Shown piece by piece: positions 8,694-16,420 of a stretch of 64,000 bases of DNA. This DNA comes from Pyrinomonadaceae bacterium. GTDB taxonomy: Bacteria > Acidobacteriota > Blastocatellia > Pyrinomonadales > Pyrinomonadaceae. Each line of letters starts with the position of its first letter. Within the stretch, counting starts at the first letter, position 1. Under the pieces are notes generated by a model. That model made no database searches, was not told where the DNA came from, and saw only the letters and a list, made by a program, of their open reading frames with translations. The stretch covers positions 62,001-126,000 of the forward strand of contig JANWYH010000006.1 of assembly GCA_025054715.1 (NCBI GenBank), written 5' to 3'. A program made the position numbers and the translations under genes.

Positions 8694-9068
8694 TTAAGAG
8701 ACTGCAGAATCATCTTTCAAGACTTTCTCAACAACAGGGATTATTGAATTCATTAGATTTTCATTTTTCATGAGGAAAACATCAAAATCATTTCCAGAAT
8801 CGGATGAGTCTTCTAGCCCGCTTAAAACTATGCATTTTACGGAAGGATTCTGAAGACGAGTCATTCGGCAAAGATCAAAACCTGATATTCCTGGCATTAT
8901 AGCATCAGTAATTAGGCAATCTATTTTTTCCTCTGAGAGAATCTGCAAAGCTTTCAACCCATCTTCTGCGCAAATTACATCATAGCGAGCCTTTCGTAAA
9001 ACAACTTCCAAAAGCCTTCTCATCGAATCATCATCTTCTACAAGTAAAATCCTTCGCTTTTCTAACAT
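8694..9068 (-). CDS. single-domain response regulator
   Basis: CheY-like receiver domain of 124 residues with no output domain. The acidic pocket is Asp12-Asp13 in LLVEDDDS, the phosphoacceptor is Asp55 in ITDAIMPG, the switch Ser is in VLSG, and Lys101 is in FLMKNEN. The usual Lys-Pro is Lys-Asn here, and the last third is less typical. No histidine kinase is encoded nearby, so its partner is unknown. It starts 2 bases after the esterase gene and is probably the last cistron of the lipB-esterase operon. Confidence 0.85.
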   Translation of the reverse strand: MLEKRRILLVEDDDSMRRLLEVVLRKARYDVICAEDGLKALQILSEEKIDCLITDAIMPGISGFDLCRMTRLQNPSVKCIVLSGLEDSSDSGNDFDVFLMKNENLMNSIIPVVEKVLKDDSAVS

Positions 9069-9070
9069 AG

Positions 9071-9805
9071 TTAGCTAAAGAACTTCCCAAGATAATATGG
9101 CAGCATTCTTCTCCACCAAACCCAATCATGGTTTACGTCAAAACCCCATAGATCGAGTATATGCGGTATGCCTTTCATGTGTAATAAGGCTGAAAACTCG
9201 ATACTTCTTTCGGGCGCCTCGTATGCACCTTGTCCTGTTACTAAAACTATTGAATCAGCTTTTCTAAGCAATGGAAGGTAATAATCATCGTTTAGATTCT
9301 TCAGATACATCATCGGATTGTTGAAATACACATTATCGTCAAAGTAGTTTTCTAGATAATGATAGATGTCATAGCTTCCACTCATTGCGATTGTCCCACG
9401 AAAAATGTCCGGATGCTTAAAATAAGTATTTGCAGCAAGGAAAGCCCCTAAACTTGCTCCCGTAGTAAGCGGTTTTGCCTCAGCACCGCACTGACTTCTA
9501 ATCAGAGGTATTACTTCTTCGACAATGTATCGGTCGTAACGTGAAAGCATTTCAGCTTTCCAAGCCGGATGCGCTTCTCGATTCAAAAGGCTGTAACGAT
9601 TGACCGAGTTTACAGAATAAGCTCGAAGAAGTCCTTTTTCAATAAATTCGCTTATAGCGTGAATCAGATAGAATCTTTCGTACTCGAGGTAATCAGCTGC
9701 CGCCGTAGGAAACATTAAAAGCGGATAACCAGCATATCCGTAAGCAACTATTGGCATCTCCATTCCAAGATTGTGACTAAACCAAGAAGCTATTTCTCTC
9801 TTCAT
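9071..9805 (-). CDS. alpha/beta-hydrolase fold esterase
   Basis: Cytoplasmic alpha/beta hydrolase of 244 residues, similar to the uncharacterised esterase group of COG4947. The nucleophile elbow is GASLGA (Ser in TTGASLGAFLAANT), the catalytic His is probably the one in DVNHDWVWW, and an Asp or Glu lies in VTGQGAYEAPERS. The start at 9805 is fixed by AAGGAG seven bases upstream; the frame runs further 5' into lipB without a better start. The TAG stop of lipB and this ATG are 1 base apart, so the genes are translationally linked. The natural substrate is unknown. Confidence 0.8.
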   Translation of the reverse strand: MKREIASWFSHNLGMEMPIVAYGYAGYPLLMFPTAAADYLEYERFYLIHAISEFIEKGLLRAYSVNSVNRYSLLNREAHPAWKAEMLSRYDRYIVEEVIPLIRSQCGAEAKPLTTGASLGAFLAANTYFKHPDIFRGTIAMSGSYDIYHYLENYFDDNVYFNNPMMYLKNLNDDYYLPLLRKADSIVLVTGQGAYEAPERSIEFSALLHMKGIPHILDLWGFDVNHDWVWWRRMLPYYLGKFFS

Positions 9806-9806
9806 T

Positions 9807-10472
9807 CTAGTTCTCCTTGCCAACTTCAAAAACTTCACCGTAGTTAAAAACTTCCGCAAACTTTTTGATTATTTTATCCTCAACTTCAAATAAATCAATT
9901 TCACGACCCAAAATTCTTTCCATTGAAGTTACCGGCTCTCCATCACAAGCTATAATCCAATTGAAGTAACTCAAATCCGTATTGACATTAAGTGCAAAAC
10001 CATGAGTTGTTACCCAACGTTTTATGTGAACACCGATAGCAGCTACCTTTCCATCCTTCGTATGAACTCCTGTCAGACCTTCAATTCTATAAGCTTCAAT
10101 CCTGTACTCAGAAAGCATTTTTATAAGCACCTCTTCCAAACATCTAACGTAATGATGCACATCCTGCTTAAACTTAGCTAAATTTATCACTGGATAACCT
10201 ACAATTTGTCCAATTCCGTGATAAGTTATCTTACCACCTCGATCCGTTTCGAAAACCTTAGCCCCTATCTTCTCGAGAATTTCTGAAGTCGCCAGAATAC
10301 CACTTTGAGAAGCTCTTCTTCCAATCGTGTACGTGTGCGGATGCTCAAGAAGAAAAAGTGTGTCGGGAGCTTTTCCATCAATCACAGCTTGCTCGGTTTG
10401 TTTTTGTAGGGTAAGAGCCTCGTTATAATCAATTCTTCCTAAGCGGCAAACCCTAAGAAACCTTTTTTTCAT
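9807..10472 (-). CDS. lipB: lipoyl(octanoyl) transferase LipB
   Basis: Transfers octanoyl from octanoyl-ACP to the lipoyl domains of 2-oxoacid dehydrogenases and GcvH, the first step of lipoate assembly. At 221 residues it has the family length. Motifs: RGGKITYHGIGQ (residues 78-89), catalytic Lys142 in GKVAAIGVHIKRW and acyl-accepting Cys176 in IIACDGEPVTSM. The gene heads a leftward unit with an esterase and a response regulator. LipA is not in the window. The ATG is preceded by AAAGG with almost no spacing, so translation initiation may be weak. Confidence 0.95.
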   Translation of the reverse strand: MKKRFLRVCRLGRIDYNEALTLQKQTEQAVIDGKAPDTLFLLEHPHTYTIGRRASQSGILATSEILEKIGAKVFETDRGGKITYHGIGQIVGYPVINLAKFKQDVHHYVRCLEEVLIKMLSEYRIEAYRIEGLTGVHTKDGKVAAIGVHIKRWVTTHGFALNVNTDLSYFNWIIACDGEPVTSMERILGREIDLFEVEDKIIKKFAEVFNYGEVFEVGKEN

Positions 10473-10485
10473 CCTTTGTGTTAAA

Positions 10486-10513
10486 ATTTTAACCTCGATG
10501 TTTTAGCTTTCAA
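10486..10513 (-). promoter_or_regulatory. candidate promoter of lipB
   Basis: On the minus strand: -35 TTGAAA, 16-base spacer, -10 TAAAAT, ending 13 bases before the lipB ATG. Both hexamers differ from consensus at one position. The -35 touches the start codon of the divergent gene at 10515. Confidence 0.5.
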
Positions 10514-10514
10514 A

Positions 10515-11024
10515 ATGAGAAATTTAAGTAAAATCACAGTCGTTCTTTTGTGTATCCTTGCTTTTTCTCTAGAAATATCTGCCCAAAAAAGAAAACAGAA
10601 TCGCCAACCAAAGCTCACAGCACAAGCGCAAATAACCGGAAGTGCCGAAAAAATTTCCATACAGATTGTAAACTTAACCCGCTTTCTTTATATCCTTGGT
10701 GGCGTAGCGAAAGGGATTGAGGAAATTGACGAGCAAGCAAAACAGAAAAAAATCTCGCAAGCTCTTATAGACAAAAACTTCGAATTCAAACGCAAAACTA
10801 TCCAAAGCATAAAAGACATAGTAGCAAGTCTTGCCGCTTTGGAAGTAGAGTTCCGCACGAAAGCGGAGCTGAAAAACTACCAAAGCAAAATAGCAGGCAT
10901 TACCGATATTGCAGTCGCTGCTGAAGAACAAGCTTCAAATGGCAATTTTACTGAATCTGGCAAAACCCTACTCTTAGTAGTGGAAAAATTAACCGCTACG
11001 CTCGTATCAATGACTTCGAAATAA
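10515..11024 (+). CDS. small exported helical protein, function unknown
   Basis: A 169-residue protein with a clear signal peptide (MRNLSKITVVLLCILAFSL, cleavage probably at ISA-QKR). A short basic stretch follows, then an almost wholly helical body rich in Lys, Glu, Ala and Ile with no Cys. No domain is recognised; it could be a periplasmic helical bundle. It is divergent from lipB with 42 bases between the start codons, and about 100 bases separate it from the next gene. I do not recognise a family. Confidence 0.65.
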   Translation: MRNLSKITVVLLCILAFSLEISAQKRKQNRQPKLTAQAQITGSAEKISIQIVNLTRFLYILGGVAKGIEEIDEQAKQKKISQALIDKNFEFKRKTIQSIKDIVASLAALEVEFRTKAELKNYQSKIAGITDIAVAAEEQASNGNFTESGKTLLLVVEKLTATLVSMTSK

Positions 11025-11121
11025 AAATCTTGACAAAAGAAGTCCCGACAATGAAAATTTTAATTTCAACTTTACTTGCTTCTTAGAAAAAAAAGCATGA
11101 TAGAATAGAACAAATGCCGAC

Positions 11122-12726
11122 ATGCCCGAAGGATTAGTCATACACATATCTATTGGAGAAGAGAAAAAAACAGAGTTTTTCTCTGAAAAAGTAATTCGTG
11201 TCGGGACAGAAGCCTTTCATGAACTTCAAGTAAAAACACCGAAGGTAAAAAAATCAGGTTTTTGGTTTGAAATCAGGTATGATAACGGCCTATACAAAGT
11301 AACAAAGTTCGATCATTCAATTAACTTAAAATTCAACGGCGAAGAGCTAGATTCAGACAAAATCATAAGAAGTGGCGACAAAATATCAATAAATGGAACG
11401 GGAGTAGATTTTTCATTCTTTGTAGTTGATTCGGAATCTTCTCTGATAAGAGTAAACAGAAAGCCCCATGTAGCACCATTTATAGAAGAAGCTGCCATCG
11501 AGTCAGCCCTATCTCCAAAAAGAGATGATGCAAAGGTTTTCCTACGGGAGCTTGCAAAAGAGCTTTTCAGAGAAACAAGTTTGACGACAAAAATAATACT
11601 CTTTTCGATTATATTTATTTCAGTTTTTGGGTTGCTCTACCTAGGGTTTTCATTTAACGAAGAAATGCGCCGTTCAAGAGAGCAGATTGCAAAACAGCAA
11701 GAACTAATTCAAAGACTAGAAAAGCAGCTCGAGCAAACAAATCAACAACTAGGAAATTTAGACAAAACCAGCAGAGACATAATAAGAACCGTGTCCCTTG
11801 CTCCGAATTTACGCGTCCAATATGGCGATGGTGTCTGTCTTATCGTAGGAGTCTATGGGTTAGTGAGCCGCGAAAATGGAAAACCTCTTCGTTACCCAGA
11901 TCCAAGCATCTATCAACCCGATCCTTACGAACCCATAGAAGGCGAAACGAAGCCTTCTTTTCAGTCTTCACAATTTACCTTAACAACGGAAGGAAACGGT
12001 CTGCCAGTCGAATATGAATTCATAGGAACTGGCTTTCATGTCGGCAACGGCTACATATTAACAAATAGACACGTCGTTCAACCTTGGGAAGAAGATGAAC
12101 TCGTAAAGCAGATAATCAGACAGTTTGACGCAAGGGCAAAAATAAAGAAACTAGTTGTGTATTTTCCAAGAATACCAAATCCCATTACCTTGAAAGTTGA
12201 AGCTGTAAGCCAAAGAGACGATATAGCTGTTGGCACTATCGACCCAAATGTTGCATTGGGAATTCCCACTTTACCTCTTGAAATGGATAACTCGAGTGAC
12301 GCAATAGCCATCGGTAAAACGGTAGTTTCAATTGGCTATCCAAATGGTCCAGATCGACTTCTAGCCATGCTCGAAGATAGCGAAGCAAAGGCGATTGCAG
12401 CAAGATTTTCCTCTAGAGAATCTTTGCTAAATTACCTTGCTCAAAACGGAAAAATCCAACCTCTAACAACCCCAGGAGCAATAACCGATATGGATTCAAA
12501 GAAGATAGTGCATGATGCAAAAACTGCAGAAGGTGGTTCCGGAGCACCTCTCTTTGGACAATCCGGCAAAGTTATAGGCATAAACTTTGGTGTTTTTACC
12601 GAAAATAATGCTTCGAATATGGCTGTTCAAATAAAGCTTGCCCTCGAATTGCTTTATCGCGCTGGTTGGAAACCATCCGAAGAAAAATCACTTCTTCAAG
12701 CTCAAGATAACTCCCAAGGAAATTGA
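11122..12726 (+). CDS. membrane-anchored FHA-trypsin-like serine protease
   Basis: A 534-residue single-pass protein. Residues 1-105 resemble an FHA beta-sandwich (KVIRVG, then FNGEELDSDKIIRSGDKISI), residues 157-177 are a membrane helix, and 181-215 a coiled coil (QQELIQRLEKQLEQTNQQL). The outer part is a trypsin-like (DegP-type) domain with the full triad: His317 in LTNRHVV, Asp367 in QRDDIAVG and Ser473 in EGGSGAPLF. There is no PDZ domain. The layout suggests a cytoplasmic phospho-sensing FHA controlling a periplasmic protease, an inference that assumes the FHA can bind phosphothreonine; the usual Arg and Ser-x-x-His signature is not clear. The psuG frame overlaps its stop. Confidence 0.8.
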   Translation: MPEGLVIHISIGEEKKTEFFSEKVIRVGTEAFHELQVKTPKVKKSGFWFEIRYDNGLYKVTKFDHSINLKFNGEELDSDKIIRSGDKISINGTGVDFSFFVVDSESSLIRVNRKPHVAPFIEEAAIESALSPKRDDAKVFLRELAKELFRETSLTTKIILFSIIFISVFGLLYLGFSFNEEMRRSREQIAKQQELIQRLEKQLEQTNQQLGNLDKTSRDIIRTVSLAPNLRVQYGDGVCLIVGVYGLVSRENGKPLRYPDPSIYQPDPYEPIEGETKPSFQSSQFTLTTEGNGLPVEYEFIGTGFHVGNGYILTNRHVVQPWEEDELVKQIIRQFDARAKIKKLVVYFPRIPNPITLKVEAVSQRDDIAVGTIDPNVALGIPTLPLEMDNSSDAIAIGKTVVSIGYPNGPDRLLAMLEDSEAKAIAARFSSRESLLNYLAQNGKIQPLTTPGAITDMDSKKIVHDAKTAEGGSGAPLFGQSGKVIGINFGVFTENNASNMAVQIKLALELLYRAGWKPSEEKSLLQAQDNSQGN

Positions 12727-12728
12727 CA

Positions 12729-13616
12729 ATGATAAAAGCCTCAGAGGAAGTAAAACAAGCAATTGCAGATAAATACCCTATAGTAGCACTCGAATCTACA
12801 GTTATTGCTCACGGTTTGCCGTTTCCACTAAATCTTGAAACGGCCCTCGAAATGGAACAAATAGTCCGCAACATGGGCGTTGTCCCTGCTACTATAGCTA
12901 TCCTGAAGGGAGAAATCCGTGTTGGACTTACTGAAAGAGAAATCGAATACTTGGCCTCAAACGAAAATATAAAAAAGGTTTCAATGCACAATCTACCGAC
13001 TGCTATCGCAAAAAAACTCGACGGTGCAACAACCGTAGCTTCTACAAGCTTCATAGCCAATCGGCTAGGTATAGAGGTACTTGCTACCGGCGGAATCGGT
13101 GGTATTCACAGAGAATATACTTTCGACATTTCAGGTGATTTGCCTGTTTTAGCAAAAACTCCAATCACTGTGGTATGTGCTGGAGCTAAATCTATTCTTG
13201 ACTTGAGAGCAACTCGCGAATGGCTCGAAACTTACGGAATAACCACCATCGGATACAAATGTAACTACTTTCCTGTGTTTTACTCTTCTAGAAGCGATCT
13301 AGAAGTTGATGCAAGCGTAAATTCCATAGAAGAAATCATCGAAATTATAAAGATAAAAAGGAATCTTGAACTAAAGACTGCAACTTTAGTAACCGTGCCG
13401 CTACCAGATGAATTCGAACTTCAAAGAGAAGAATTAGAAAAAGCTATTAAAAATGCAACCGAGCAAGCAAATGAAAAAGGCATCAAGGGGAAATCCTTAA
13501 CGCCTTTTCTTCTTAAAAAACTAGCCGAACTAACCAAAGGAAAAACGCTTAAGGCAAACACCGAACTCTTAAAAAACAATGTCCGAGTTGCCTGTGAAAT
13601 TGCTACACACAAATAG
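12729..13616 (+). CDS. psuG: pseudouridine-5'-phosphate glycosidase
   Basis: Cleaves pseudouridine 5'-phosphate to ribose 5-phosphate and uracil. At 295 residues it has the family length. Recognisable blocks: ALESTVIAHGLPFP at the N-terminus, GEIRVGL, the SMHNLPTAIAKK and TVASTSFIANRLGI segments, ATGGIGGIHR, and VCAGAKSILDLRATREWLET with the catalytic Lys region. The ATG at 12729 is 2 bases past the protease stop; a TTG two codons upstream is possible. PsuK, the kinase that usually accompanies it, is not beside it. It overlaps the convergent PqqD-domain gene by 14 bases. Confidence 0.93.
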   Translation: MIKASEEVKQAIADKYPIVALESTVIAHGLPFPLNLETALEMEQIVRNMGVVPATIAILKGEIRVGLTEREIEYLASNENIKKVSMHNLPTAIAKKLDGATTVASTSFIANRLGIEVLATGGIGGIHREYTFDISGDLPVLAKTPITVVCAGAKSILDLRATREWLETYGITTIGYKCNYFPVFYSSRSDLEVDASVNSIEEIIEIIKIKRNLELKTATLVTVPLPDEFELQREELEKAIKNATEQANEKGIKGKSLTPFLLKKLAELTKGKTLKANTELLKNNVRVACEIATHK

Positions 13617-14061
13617 AACCTTGACAAGTGCAACCCGGTGCACAAGTACGAGGATTTGCAGGCGAACAAATATTACCACAGGTTGTTGAAGCTAAAGCTG
13701 TATCAGGAACGGTCAGCGACGCGACTATTGGTAAAGCAATCATAGCAGCTGCGCCTATTCTCTTTAAGACCTCTCTTCTTGTTATCCCTCGTACCGGTAG
13801 TTTTTCTTGCAAAAGTTCTTCCCGGTTCAACTGGTCTATAGCTAACCACACAAAATCTTCCGTTATAGAAGCCTTGAATTCCTTTTCTATAAGATTCTTC
13901 AAGTCTGAAATTGTATTTTCACCATTGCAATTCTTCCAAATAAATGCTGCCGTTTCTGTTAAGCAATGTGCTTTATTATTTTCTAAATCGTAAACTAAAA
14001 CTTCTTTTCCAATCTCTTGAGTAACTAAATTATTTCTTCTGGATAATGGCTTGATTTCCAT
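13603..14061 (-). CDS. PqqD-domain protein with Tat-like segment and six-cysteine C-terminal tail
   Basis: A 152-residue protein in three parts. Residues 1 to about 90 form a PqqD-type winged-helix domain (GKEVLVYDLENNKAHCLTET, then AAFIWKNCNGENTISDL), the fold that acts as a RiPP recognition element. Next comes TRREVLK, which fits the twin-arginine consensus, then a hydrophobic stretch (IGAAAMIALPIVASLTV) and an ALA-S signal-peptidase-like site. The last 26 residues hold six Cys spaced C-3-C-7-C-3-C-1-C-4-C, a knottin-like pattern. The start at 14061 is supported by AGGAG; a longer frame exists. No radical SAM or peptidase gene is adjacent. It follows the microcompartment genes by 96 bases and may be co-transcribed. 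Function unknown. Confidence 0.75.
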   Translation of the reverse strand: MEIKPLSRRNNLVTQEIGKEVLVYDLENNKAHCLTETAAFIWKNCNGENTISDLKNLIEKEFKASITEDFVWLAIDQLNREELLQEKLPVRGITRREVLKRIGAAAMIALPIVASLTVPDTALASTTCGNICSPANPRTCAPGCTCQGSICV

Positions 14062-14157
14062 TTTTACTACTCTCCTGAAAAATTTGTTTCTCAAAAGAGT
14101 ATAAAAGTTAAACTTGCTTTAGTCAAGACTTTTCTACAAATCTACAAAACTATTTTC

Positions 14158-14457
14158 TCAAAATCCCCTACAACTACACATTCCACACTCATCACATTTT
14201 TTCAAGTCAGGCTCAAAGGGACATATTTTCTCGTGCAATTCTTGATAAGCCAACGGCTTTAGACTCTTAAACTTTTCTTGACTTGGATGTATCTTTTGCT
14301 GAGTATTTTCAGAGTAGTTAGAGTCTATTATCTGCTCGATCCTGTCAAGCCTTTGATTTATCAATTTTATGCTTTCGATTATGTAGTCAGTTTTCGCCTC
14401 AGCTTGTAAGGAGTCAAGTAACTGTCTAATGATAAGTTTTACTTCGTCTCTATTCAT
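14158..14457 (-). CDS. small cysteine-tail protein of the microcompartment locus
   Basis: A 99-residue protein without a recognised family, at the end of the shell-gene operon and translationally coupled to it (ATGA overlap with the preceding gene). The first 18 residues (MNRDEVKLIIRQLLDSLQ) form an amphipathic helix with hydrophobics at i, i+3, i+4 and i+7, like the encapsulation peptides that bring cargo into microcompartments. A second helix (ESIKLINQRLDRIEQIID) may be a coiled coil. The tail holds five Cys in CPFEPDLKKCDECGMCSC, which could bind an Fe-S cluster or zinc. It looks like lumen cargo or a shell-associated redox or scaffold protein; this is inference. Confidence 0.7.
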   Translation of the reverse strand: MNRDEVKLIIRQLLDSLQAEAKTDYIIESIKLINQRLDRIEQIIDSNYSENTQQKIHPSQEKFKSLKPLAYQELHEKICPFEPDLKKCDECGMCSCRGF

Positions 14458-14738
14458 TCTTCTTTTGGTAAAAGATCAATTCGATCAACTACGCCTACAA
14501 TTGCCGAATCAATCGCCGCACCAGCCTTTCCTGTAGCCGCTGTAGAAGCACTCCAACCTTCCTGAGTAATCACGACAATGTCGCCTTCACCAGCTTTAAC
14601 CGCATCAATAGCTAAGCACGTATAGTCCATTTCTTCGCCTTCGGGTGTAATTTGTCGGCAAAGCATTATTCTAGTACCTTCATAACGCTGATTTTTCTGT
14701 GTTGCAACGATATTACCAATTACCCTCGCCAAAATCAT
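14454..14738 (-). CDS. BMC-P pentamer shell protein (EutN/CcmL family), third copy
   Basis: Pentameric vertex protein of a bacterial microcompartment shell, 94 residues. The family start MILARVIGNIVATQKN, the central LAIDAVKAGEGDIVVIT and the C-terminal IDSAIVGVVDRID are all present. It is one of three consecutive paralogues here, clearly diverged from the other two, as expected when copies take different positions or interfaces. It overlaps both neighbours by 4 bases (ATGA), which indicates tight translational coupling. Confidence 0.93.
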   Translation of the reverse strand: MILARVIGNIVATQKNQRYEGTRIMLCRQITPEGEEMDYTCLAIDAVKAGEGDIVVITQEGWSASTAATGKAGAAIDSAIVGVVDRIDLLPKEE

Positions 14739-15013
14739 GACCTTCTAAAAACGTGCGCTTCTGAGTCAATGATTCCTACTATTGTGCAATCCGTCGGCGT
14801 ATCTTCTCGCTCAAATGGGAAAGATGCTTCTTTACCACGACACCAAAAAACCAATTCACCCGCACCAGCTCCGACAGCATCTAAAGCAATCAAAGGATTA
14901 CCACTTGGTTTTAAATCAGCCGAAAGCGGCTGAATTATGAGAAATTTTCGCCCCGTAAGTGATCGATTCTTAACGGTCGAAACGACATTACCTATGACTC
15001 TTGCTAGTTGCAT
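14735..15013 (-). CDS. BMC-P pentamer shell protein (EutN/CcmL family), second copy
   Basis: Vertex-capping shell protein of 92 residues: MQLARVIGNVVSTVKN, ALDAVGAGAGELVFW and CTIVGIIDS mark the family. It has a longer, more aromatic loop (CRGKEASFPFERED) than its neighbours in the part that lies around the pentamer pore. The ATG follows the previous stop codon with no gap and its own stop overlaps the next start by 4 bases. Confidence 0.93.
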   Translation of the reverse strand: MQLARVIGNVVSTVKNRSLTGRKFLIIQPLSADLKPSGNPLIALDAVGAGAGELVFWCRGKEASFPFEREDTPTDCTIVGIIDSEAHVFRRS

Positions 15014-15298
15014 TCAACTTTCTTCTAAAGGCTTGATAAAGTCTATCCGATCAACTACACCGATTATAGCCGAATCAACTGGGCAGTCCTTGTTTCCCTC
15101 AGCCATTCTAGCCGAAGATCCACCGACCACTATGACCTTCTCATGAAAGCCTGCCCCAACCGTATCAACAGCAACAATATAACCGCTTTGGTCAGTGCCA
15201 TCAAGGTTTATTGGCTTAACGATAAGAAGCTTCTTTCCCTCAAGACGCGGGTCTTTTTGCGTCGAAACAACTGTTCCTAAAATTCTAGCAATTATCAT
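15014..15298 (-). CDS. BMC-P pentamer shell protein (EutN/CcmL family), first copy
   Basis: Vertex-capping shell protein of 94 residues with the canonical family blocks [39 protein letters not shown] and VDSAIIGVVDRID. It is the copy nearest the textbook form (the GGSSAR loop is standard). The start overlaps the last base of the shell hexamer stop codon (TAATG), so the two are translated together. Three BMC-P genes in a row is a feature I associate with PVM-type (planctomycete/verrucomicrobial) loci. Confidence 0.94.
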   Translation of the reverse strand: MIIARILGTVVSTQKDPRLEGKKLLIVKPINLDGTDQSGYIVAVDTVGAGFHEKVIVVGGSSARMAEGNKDCPVDSAIIGVVDRIDFIKPLEES

Positions 15299-15570
15299 TA
15301 TTTTACTGGCAAAGTTTCATCAACGCTTGAATGCGGTCTTGGTATGACATGAACAGCTACCAACTCACCAACACGACGTGCTGCAGCTGCGCCAGCGTCT
15401 GTAGCAGCCTTCACAGCAGCTACATCCCCGCGCACGATTGCTGTAACATACCCAGCACCTATTTTTTCATATCCTACCAACCTAACATTTGCCGCTTTTA
15501 CCATTGCGTCTGCCGCTTCAATTGTGGCTACTAATCCTCTTGTCTCAACCATTCCTAGTGCTTCTTGCAT
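15298..15570 (-). CDS. BMC-H hexamer shell protein (PduA/EutM/CcmK family)
   Basis: Single-domain shell hexamer protein of 90 residues that tiles the facets of a microcompartment. The sequence follows the family closely: [21 protein letters not shown], then the pore region [23 protein letters not shown], then the conserved VIPRPH. The KIGAGY pore suggests a small polar pore as in PduA. It is the only hexamer gene in this locus and no tandem-domain BMC-T gene is present, so the shell would have one facet protein unless others are encoded elsewhere. Confidence 0.96.
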   Translation of the reverse strand: MQEALGMVETRGLVATIEAADAMVKAANVRLVGYEKIGAGYVTAIVRGDVAAVKAATDAGAAAARRVGELVAVHVIPRPHSSVDETLPVK

Positions 15571-15614
15571 AATTTATGCCCCTCAAAAATGAAAATATCC
15601 TGAAAAATAGTAGT

Positions 15615-16391
15615 TTAGCTCAGGTTAACCACTTGTGACAAAAGCTCTATTAACTCCTCTCTAGTAAAATGAAACTTTTTTCCATCTGAGGAAATTTCGC
15701 AAACTTTGCTGGTTTCATGTAGATACCCGCAAGATTGACATCTTGCTTTTTCACTGAGATACCCCGCCTTTTCTCTTATGTTTATAAGCTTTTCTATGGC
15801 ATCTTTCGGCAAATCTTGAGCGCCGCCTAAAATTTTTGCAAAAATTGCGATTTTTGCGGTGTGTTCCAAAGTTTCAAGCCTATCAAAAGCCTGCCAAAGG
15901 TCTGCTCCATAGGCAACGGCACCATGATTTTGCATCAAAAGAGCATTGTGGTGTTCAATAAAAGGCTCCATTGCTCGTGTTAGCTCTTCCGTTGAAGGTG
16001 TTCCATAGCTTGTGAGCGGAACACATCCCAAAGTTAAAATCACCTCTGAAAGTATGGGTCTGTCAATAGCCAATCCTGCTACGGCAAATGCAGTTCCATA
16101 AGGTGGATGGGCATGACAAACGGCTCGAACATCTGGTCGCTTTTTATAGATTAAAATATGCATTGCAAGCTCCGAGGAAGGTCTTTTGTCATTCAAAGGC
16201 TTGCCGTTCATATCGGTCAAAGCAAGCATCTCAGGATTCATGCGTCCTTTACACGTCATGGTTGGGGTAGCAAGTATCAGATCATCATCAAGTCTTATGC
16301 TTAGATTACCGTCTGAAGACACAACATAGCCTCGTTCGTAAAGTAGTCTCCCAACCTCAACTATAAGTTTTCTCGCTTCAGACTCCTGCAT
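15615..16391 (-). CDS. class II aldolase (fuculose/rhamnulose-phosphate type) with C-terminal targeting-like helix
   Basis: Zinc-dependent aldolase of 258 residues that most likely cleaves L-fuculose- or L-rhamnulose-1-phosphate to lactaldehyde and dihydroxyacetone phosphate. Motifs: SDGNLSIR, the phosphate-site region (TCKGRM, then KRPSSELAMH), Zn ligands in CHAHPPYGTAF and the third His in QNHGAVAYG. After the catalytic fold come a CxxC linker (ARCQSCGYLHETSKVC) and a final amphipathic helix (FHFTREELIELLSQVV) with the look of an encapsulation peptide. The ATG at 16391 is used; a GTG at 16409 is equally possible. It lies between rex and the shell genes, as expected for the signature enzyme of a sugar-phosphate microcompartment. 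Confidence 0.88.
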   Translation of the reverse strand: MQESEARKLIVEVGRLLYERGYVVSSDGNLSIRLDDDLILATPTMTCKGRMNPEMLALTDMNGKPLNDKRPSSELAMHILIYKKRPDVRAVCHAHPPYGTAFAVAGLAIDRPILSEVILTLGCVPLTSYGTPSTEELTRAMEPFIEHHNALLMQNHGAVAYGADLWQAFDRLETLEHTAKIAIFAKILGGAQDLPKDAIEKLINIREKAGYLSEKARCQSCGYLHETSKVCEISSDGKKFHFTREELIELLSQVVNLS

Positions 16392-16420
16392 AAAACCAAA
16401 GCTTATCACAAAATCTCAAA

